Shown in pieces: positions 62,101 to 64,000 of a stretch of 64,000 bases of DNA. How positions within the stretch are numbered: the stretch's first letter is position 1; every line of letters begins with the position of its first letter. Both the position numbers and the translations under genes were made by a program. Under the pieces are notes generated by a model. The model searched no databases. It was given only the letters and a program-made list of their open reading frames with translations, and was not told where the DNA came from. Origin of the DNA: Symbiodinium sp. CCMP2592 (Eukaryota > Sar > Dinophyceae > Suessiales > Symbiodiniaceae); assembly GCA_905221615.1 (NCBI GenBank), contig CAJNDT010005434.1, positions 198,955-262,954 on the forward strand, read 5' to 3'.

Positions 62101-64000
62101 GCGCATCCTGATGTGGATTTGGAATCAAATTCTCCTGCCCAATCGGCGTCACAGAAGAGCCACAACTTACAGTCCGAAATCTTATCGCCAATAAAACCCT
62201 GCATCGTGATGTCCAAGCTCGAATTAATGTAGCAGATCAGCCGATGTAAACCGACATCGCAGTCTCTTGACCACTTCGTGACCCTAGAAGCGAGCGACTG
62301 GGTACACCGAAGTAAGTCCCACCTTGCCATTCTTGCTGCAAACAATACCTTCATGAGGACCCGACTGGCAATCGGTTGTAACCTCCCCTGGGGTTCGTTG
62401 CCTTCCACAGGTTTGGCTACTCTGTTCTCATGAAACGGCGTAGCTGCAAACTTCAGGGAATCACGTGAAACTTTAGCTAATTCACAGTACTTGTCGACAC
62501 AGGAGACCAGGAAGTCCTTCATGTCATACGTCACAACGTTGACAGGTTTAGTCATAGCGGGGACGGGTTCCTTGATGATCGTATCAGTGCTCTTAAATCT
62601 AGACTGCTTAGCTTCGCGCTTAGCGTCTGATTTGCTTCTCATCGGCCTGCCCTTTCGGGCGGCAGCAGCGAGCTTAAAGTCGTCTGCCGTCGTTGGCATG
62701 ATAGAGAAGATTGTTTTGCCCGTCCACCACTCGTTTCGCCTAGCAGGGCCCCCCTGATTGGAATCATCCTGTATCTGATCTCCATTCTCAAACTCTGTTA
62801 TGCGTTCAGTTCCCAGAGTGGGAAACTGTCTCATGTCGTCTTCACTTGGTACGTACAAACGCTTTCTGGGGTACCTGTGATGTCTGATTGCAAGCGCAGC
62901 ATCCGGATCAACCTCCCAATAATCTTCTGTTCTACTCGGCCTGGAGTTTCCTCCGGCTGCTGGTGCTGCAATTTTCTTGTCGAAGACATAAGCAAAAGGA
63001 TGTGCGCTGCGGTCAAGCATAACACCGTTCTGCTCTCGATGATTGCAACCAAAGTATCTCCCAAAAGGTTCCGAAGGATCCATATCCAAAACCTTCCCAA
63101 TCCCCTCCCATCCCTTAGCAAGATTGTCCTTTGGTCCTGCCATTTTGAAATCGTCGACGTAGACGACGAGGAGGAGATCTAATTCCGGATGGTAAAAGAT
63201 ACTTTGCCATATATCTGGAAGAACCGGGATCCACCCTATGCTCTTCAACTGAGCAGTGCAGTGTCGTTCCCAGATGCCGCCGCTGTCAGGATGTCCATAC
63301 AAAGCTAGTCTGAGAGGACAAACTGGGTCGCGAAAGTTGCGCCACTCGGGCGGTCGACGATTCTTGGGAAGTCGAACCCAAGTCGCAATCCCTTTGAACA
63401 AAGCTTGAGTATACGCTTGTCGAGCATCAGCTTGCTGTTTTGCATAGCCTGGTTGGCTTCCGAACACATCGATGATTTTACCCGCTTCCATACTTGCAGG
63501 GCTAGAACCCAGTTCGGCGAAGATCGCGTGATCCGCATTTTCATCTCGAACCTGGTTCCCCTGGAACACAGAACGTCCCTTGTAGTACTTAAGCGGGTTG
63601 CCATCCTGCAACTCGGAACCCTTAAGGCTGCAAATCTCGAACACGTTCCCGAAGTGAGCCTTTTCGCCTTTTGCCTTGGTTTCAGACAAGACGTCGTCGT
63701 ACTCACGAACCTGTTTCTCAAGCCAACACCCTTTATCAAGAAGTTTCTTCCATTCTTTGTCCATAGCAGCCTGAGCCTCAGGGTATCTGGCCACATCATT
63801 CTGATTGATAAGCTTGGCAACCACAGCGAAAAGATCCTCGCAAGTTTCCTCTAGCTTATCCAGAAATAAACCGTGCAACCTTTCCCCATCCTCAGGCGTC
63901 CTCGGTCGATGAGGTTCTCGATGTCCAAGGAGAACAGGCATAGCGGGAGCTTCTTTCTCACGTTCTTCTTTTAACCTAGCTTCCTCCCGCGCAACCTTCT
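56175..64000 (-). CDS. Retro-A copy 2 pol, uninterrupted polyprotein (5' end outside window)
   Basis: From the Met at 63941 the frame runs 2588 codons to the stop at 56175, and it stays open to the window edge. Reverse transcriptase spans ~60-450 (Y261-V-D-D264), RNase H ~590-800, dioxygenase-like ~885-1045 (H949, D951, H1016, R1025), methyltransferase-like ~1070-1235, SGNH-like ~1370-1575 (S1376, D1560, H1563), Tpt1/KptA-like ~1910-2055 (QGHS His ~1920), zinc ribbon ~2232-2252, and a Trp/Arg-rich tail. About 1800 residues after RNase H are therefore kept open in a copy that shows no stop, which argues the extra domains are part of the element. Whether protease releases them separately is unknown. 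Confidence 0.9.
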   Translation of the reverse strand, partial: KVAREEARLKEEREKEAPAMPVLLGHREPHRPRTPEDGERLHGLFLDKLEETCEDLFAVVAKLINQNDVARYPEAQAAMDKEWKKLLDKGCWLEKQVREYDDVLSETKAKGEKAHFGNVFEICSLKGSELQDGNPLKYYKGRSVFQGNQVRDENADHAIFAELGSSPASMEAGKIIDVFGSQPGYAKQQADARQAYTQALFKGIATWVRLPKNRRPPEWRNFRDPVCPLRLALYGHPDSGGIWERHCTAQLKSIGWIPVLPDIWQSIFYHPELDLLLVVYVDDFKMAGPKDNLAKGWEGIGKVLDMDPSEPFGRYFGCNHREQNGVMLDRSAHPFAYVFDKKIAAPAAGGNSRPSRTEDYWEVDPDAALAIRHHRYPRKRLYVPSEDDMRQFPTLGTERITEFENGDQIQDDSNQGGPARRNEWWTGKTIFSIMPTTADDFKLAAAARKGRPMRSKSDAKREAKQSRFKSTDTIIKEPVPAMTKPVNVVTYDMKDFLVSCVDKYCELAKVSRDSLKFAATPFHENRVAKPVEGNEPQGRLQPIASRVLMKVLFAARMARWDLLRCTQSLASRVTKWSRDCDVGLHRLICYINSSLDITMQGFIGDKISDCKLWLFCDADWAGEFDSKSTSGCALFLVGPNTYYPLNAFSKKQTSITTSSTESEVVSANHGIRAQGLPSLSLWCYLWGEVTANAAGRKTRPPAESPKVTETIVARIDPELDAIRYGELSHEGRSVADINGLDVHLSEKFQVQFLEDNQATITIIAKGDSEKLRHTDRTQRLSFAWMKQQFEKGHFNMINVDTKEQVADIFTKPFAERGKWEHALRLINHVPDAQNAKPAEKPGRSPTPHEVQGKRAKAAAAIQEVEMVASELSRLKEYGCDALERLCEEIASNHTAKKSKRPRIASKKQGYYQVYGTWTHGGMQGVTRSTTRYPAVARYLNEFVKAHSPDSGFTWTSVVISKDNMAKVHADSHNLKGSKNLMVSFGDHKGGGLWVEDQTVSDTKAQFQKDAQGRFIKGDVHDTHCKPFVFDPAKKHCVLPYTGKRFSITAYTSRGFPKLSTTDLETLNKHGFRLGSAAAAPADARLAPRPMDFCRVLLDFGNASETTLSGNDSCRVIPVPNKLETMNPKAMSKIANNLRALCDEGGSTKPILYFASLPDHEWNKCLKSLMSLCRLTKRLRPHLLLEASANNEMWCMPAVVKLAHDFGLEKHKSGSLIFASSFRLKRLLLEATQDCGRLRTSKTKVSALHADWQVHTTKDNDGPKVHEGLACAALSSLYCTTKAQLTLRPGPSPVVAAESRRAMATYEEQVADFWGRQLWAAVISHESIGFQESIDEGELRALFQYMPVQVAAHNCFETDRYPGLNRVAALTQSGMSQLKPDENRGRKRVLILLSDSTTVFVAGKRTRTDLSSDLKAASSGVYLQYREIIYEPLWGKTLSEIRERAQILCDQTALRYSGDQELLVDVQIVWMANEIVGRYGIFCSPGVPTWWDHQSPIEARGDWQKICRRVCQNLEALADLQRRSPYVGSIVICTGIRSFVYGLPKQFDECIARFKDEAVRRGLAACDIHPFLGDLALYNDNVHFREDSESRRKMVSGLAHIMQIEIAERYASRAIAKMGEAAFQSLLAENYFDSRGRYAVDNHVLQAALARMTRSKQVKAEPTEEDPWDDAYWEEKRDESHAELPAPEVPDFLKEMKIQNVISVAPGVFATEEEINSPEWNKAPPKVEAVTPASTAASSSGDIRPMPIDASIYGGGILSGDSGTEHAAKRARLAKAEADKQRLTKLAVQGSRGMRFMNDTYDFAEMTGITLYDYWNECPSQEEADQYIEVFQKDMTPGLHYPRCDHKMVTFVTGLIRGNFENKGNQFKMRSWSGPWVLAMEVLEVANRCRPGSDIGLGSLLDMIATDNKQRLMFRGPMDSAADAIGQPAFPVYVGCTQGHSSNLQLDNASIAKAYLTLQRSEELANAAREGRPLIPIDKAPPRLYHRTTHDAAYAILEDRLLPGFGGSEKAHCYFAPLPLEEQKARSGLRASAPIEIVFDTREVLEAGCDLFLTESDGILCSEAVPGSTILFINDTQRDVVLWSRAGGAVPPDEAEQGESPANAEAGIDIVLDEPEAEETTQDNFAPPIDEEHGTLPAEETSLPPIPDVADVLEGSLAITDAPAKADDDEAPDDEQMPSVEERPLVEPGTIIAQPGPPIRTVYIGDGMATTVTLDAEGTPVEAIQEPVGRPEPVLYAGSETKPSAAFLEKIKCYHCKAECLQGQRICSQCGGPVRPGQLKAQGRRTLLARGREALLQEMGDAAERVGVRPSLQSASKDVAGRGMNSLEGEVIRKAKVAKQRAMKKGYTDCVARFNHDNEYAISMAKEGYTRRTIRALDCLCFAYLPNPGRTRSQRMLAIGSSRAASSTHQTRTDEVPECRIIFFTGDDGIGGKLCAAGLTSTPEDTPVAFTWYGAILSFQDFAHNIARQKGGIRLQTFGHGKVDFLNYDPAAVGTDLQTVLAKDLPFMVETVDETIKKANQSRAAQPKYAQQHPPDGGKGSTYARAAEKGKGKSPANAEAADRTNRDWDWDNQSWWQNWSSSSWGSWRGQNWDNQDWREWRNRGWRWN
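56323..62957 (-). repeat. Fifteen mini-hairpins in Retro-A copy 2 pol
   Basis: The hairpins at 22222-28855 of copy 1 recur here at +34101 (below 61786) or +34102 (above), for example 58085-58103 and 58531-58549. Stems are preserved where I compared them (56323, 57685, 58085, 58531, 62645). Confidence 0.85.

Larger units (their letters stand above)
55698..64000 (-). mobile_element. Retro-A copy 2 (3' portion, cut by the window edge)
   Basis: 3' LTR at 55698-55849, then a near-identical copy of 21752-29900 at an offset of 34101-34102 bp. The LTR differs from copy 1 in a block (AGCGAGACTACGGCTC against AGCGGTAACGCTAACC) and a few other positions, while the coding part differs at only scattered bases. 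Confidence 0.95.

Overview
The window looks like nuclear DNA of a dinoflagellate, probably a suessialean or symbiodiniacean. I infer this from exons cut at AG|G junctions with GT and apparent GC donors, long same-strand gene runs, kilobases of TTTAGGG-type (CCCTAAA) arrays and very long copia-class polyproteins. It also carries protein families I know mainly from dinoflagellates. No prokaryotic operon, rRNA or tRNA gene was recognised. Species cannot be named.

Layout. 1-4072 is intron-like DNA filled by nested inverted repeats and triplet arrays, ending at a short terminal exon (4073-4233). 4.2-17.0 kb is a same-strand (+) run of fragmented host genes: a small acidic helical protein (5.6-6.5 kb), a locus with a 4x101-bp exon-like array (6.7-7.8 kb), a degenerate methyltransferase-like gene (8.04-8.88 kb), a long coiled-coil gene (9.8-13.2 kb), a lysine-rich protein (13.5-14.2 kb) and a member of an expanded dinoflagellate family (14.8-17.0 kb). 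17.0-21.6 kb is minisatellite, CCCTAAA-type array and an AT-rich satellite.

Retro-A copy 1 fills 21601-45097 on the minus strand. It has identical 151-bp LTRs, a 5-bp target duplication (GGAAA), gag with two CCCH fingers and a protease, and a huge pol. Its integrase is split by a 10.1-kb palindromic insertion (31017-41146) whose two 4.7-kb arms each carry a copy of an unknown gene. 45.1-46.5 kb is satellite. Retro-B (46540-55250, plus strand) is another copia-class element with 203/194-bp LTRs, PBS and PPT, sitting in CCCTAAA-type repeats. Retro-A copy 2 runs from 55698 past the right edge on the minus strand; its pol frame is uninterrupted inside the window.

Main discoveries. (1) Retro-A gag-pol contains about 20 tiny hairpins of one architecture (plus strand CGGCCT-N4-loop-N4'-GGC). 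Their stems differ but stay complementary, they are read in all three codon phases, and on the element's sense strand half of the loops are GNRA tetraloops. (2) Both element families encode a 2OG-Fe(II) dioxygenase-like domain with an H-x-D-x-H-N motif like that of TET/JBP enzymes, next to a degenerate cytosine-methyltransferase-like domain. The pair lies after RNase H in Retro-A but before integrase in Retro-B. (3) Retro-A pol continues into SGNH-hydrolase-like, Tpt1/KptA-like and zinc-ribbon segments. (4) The 10-kb palindrome looks like a gene-carrying foldback element. All assignments come from reading motifs by eye; no database search was run.
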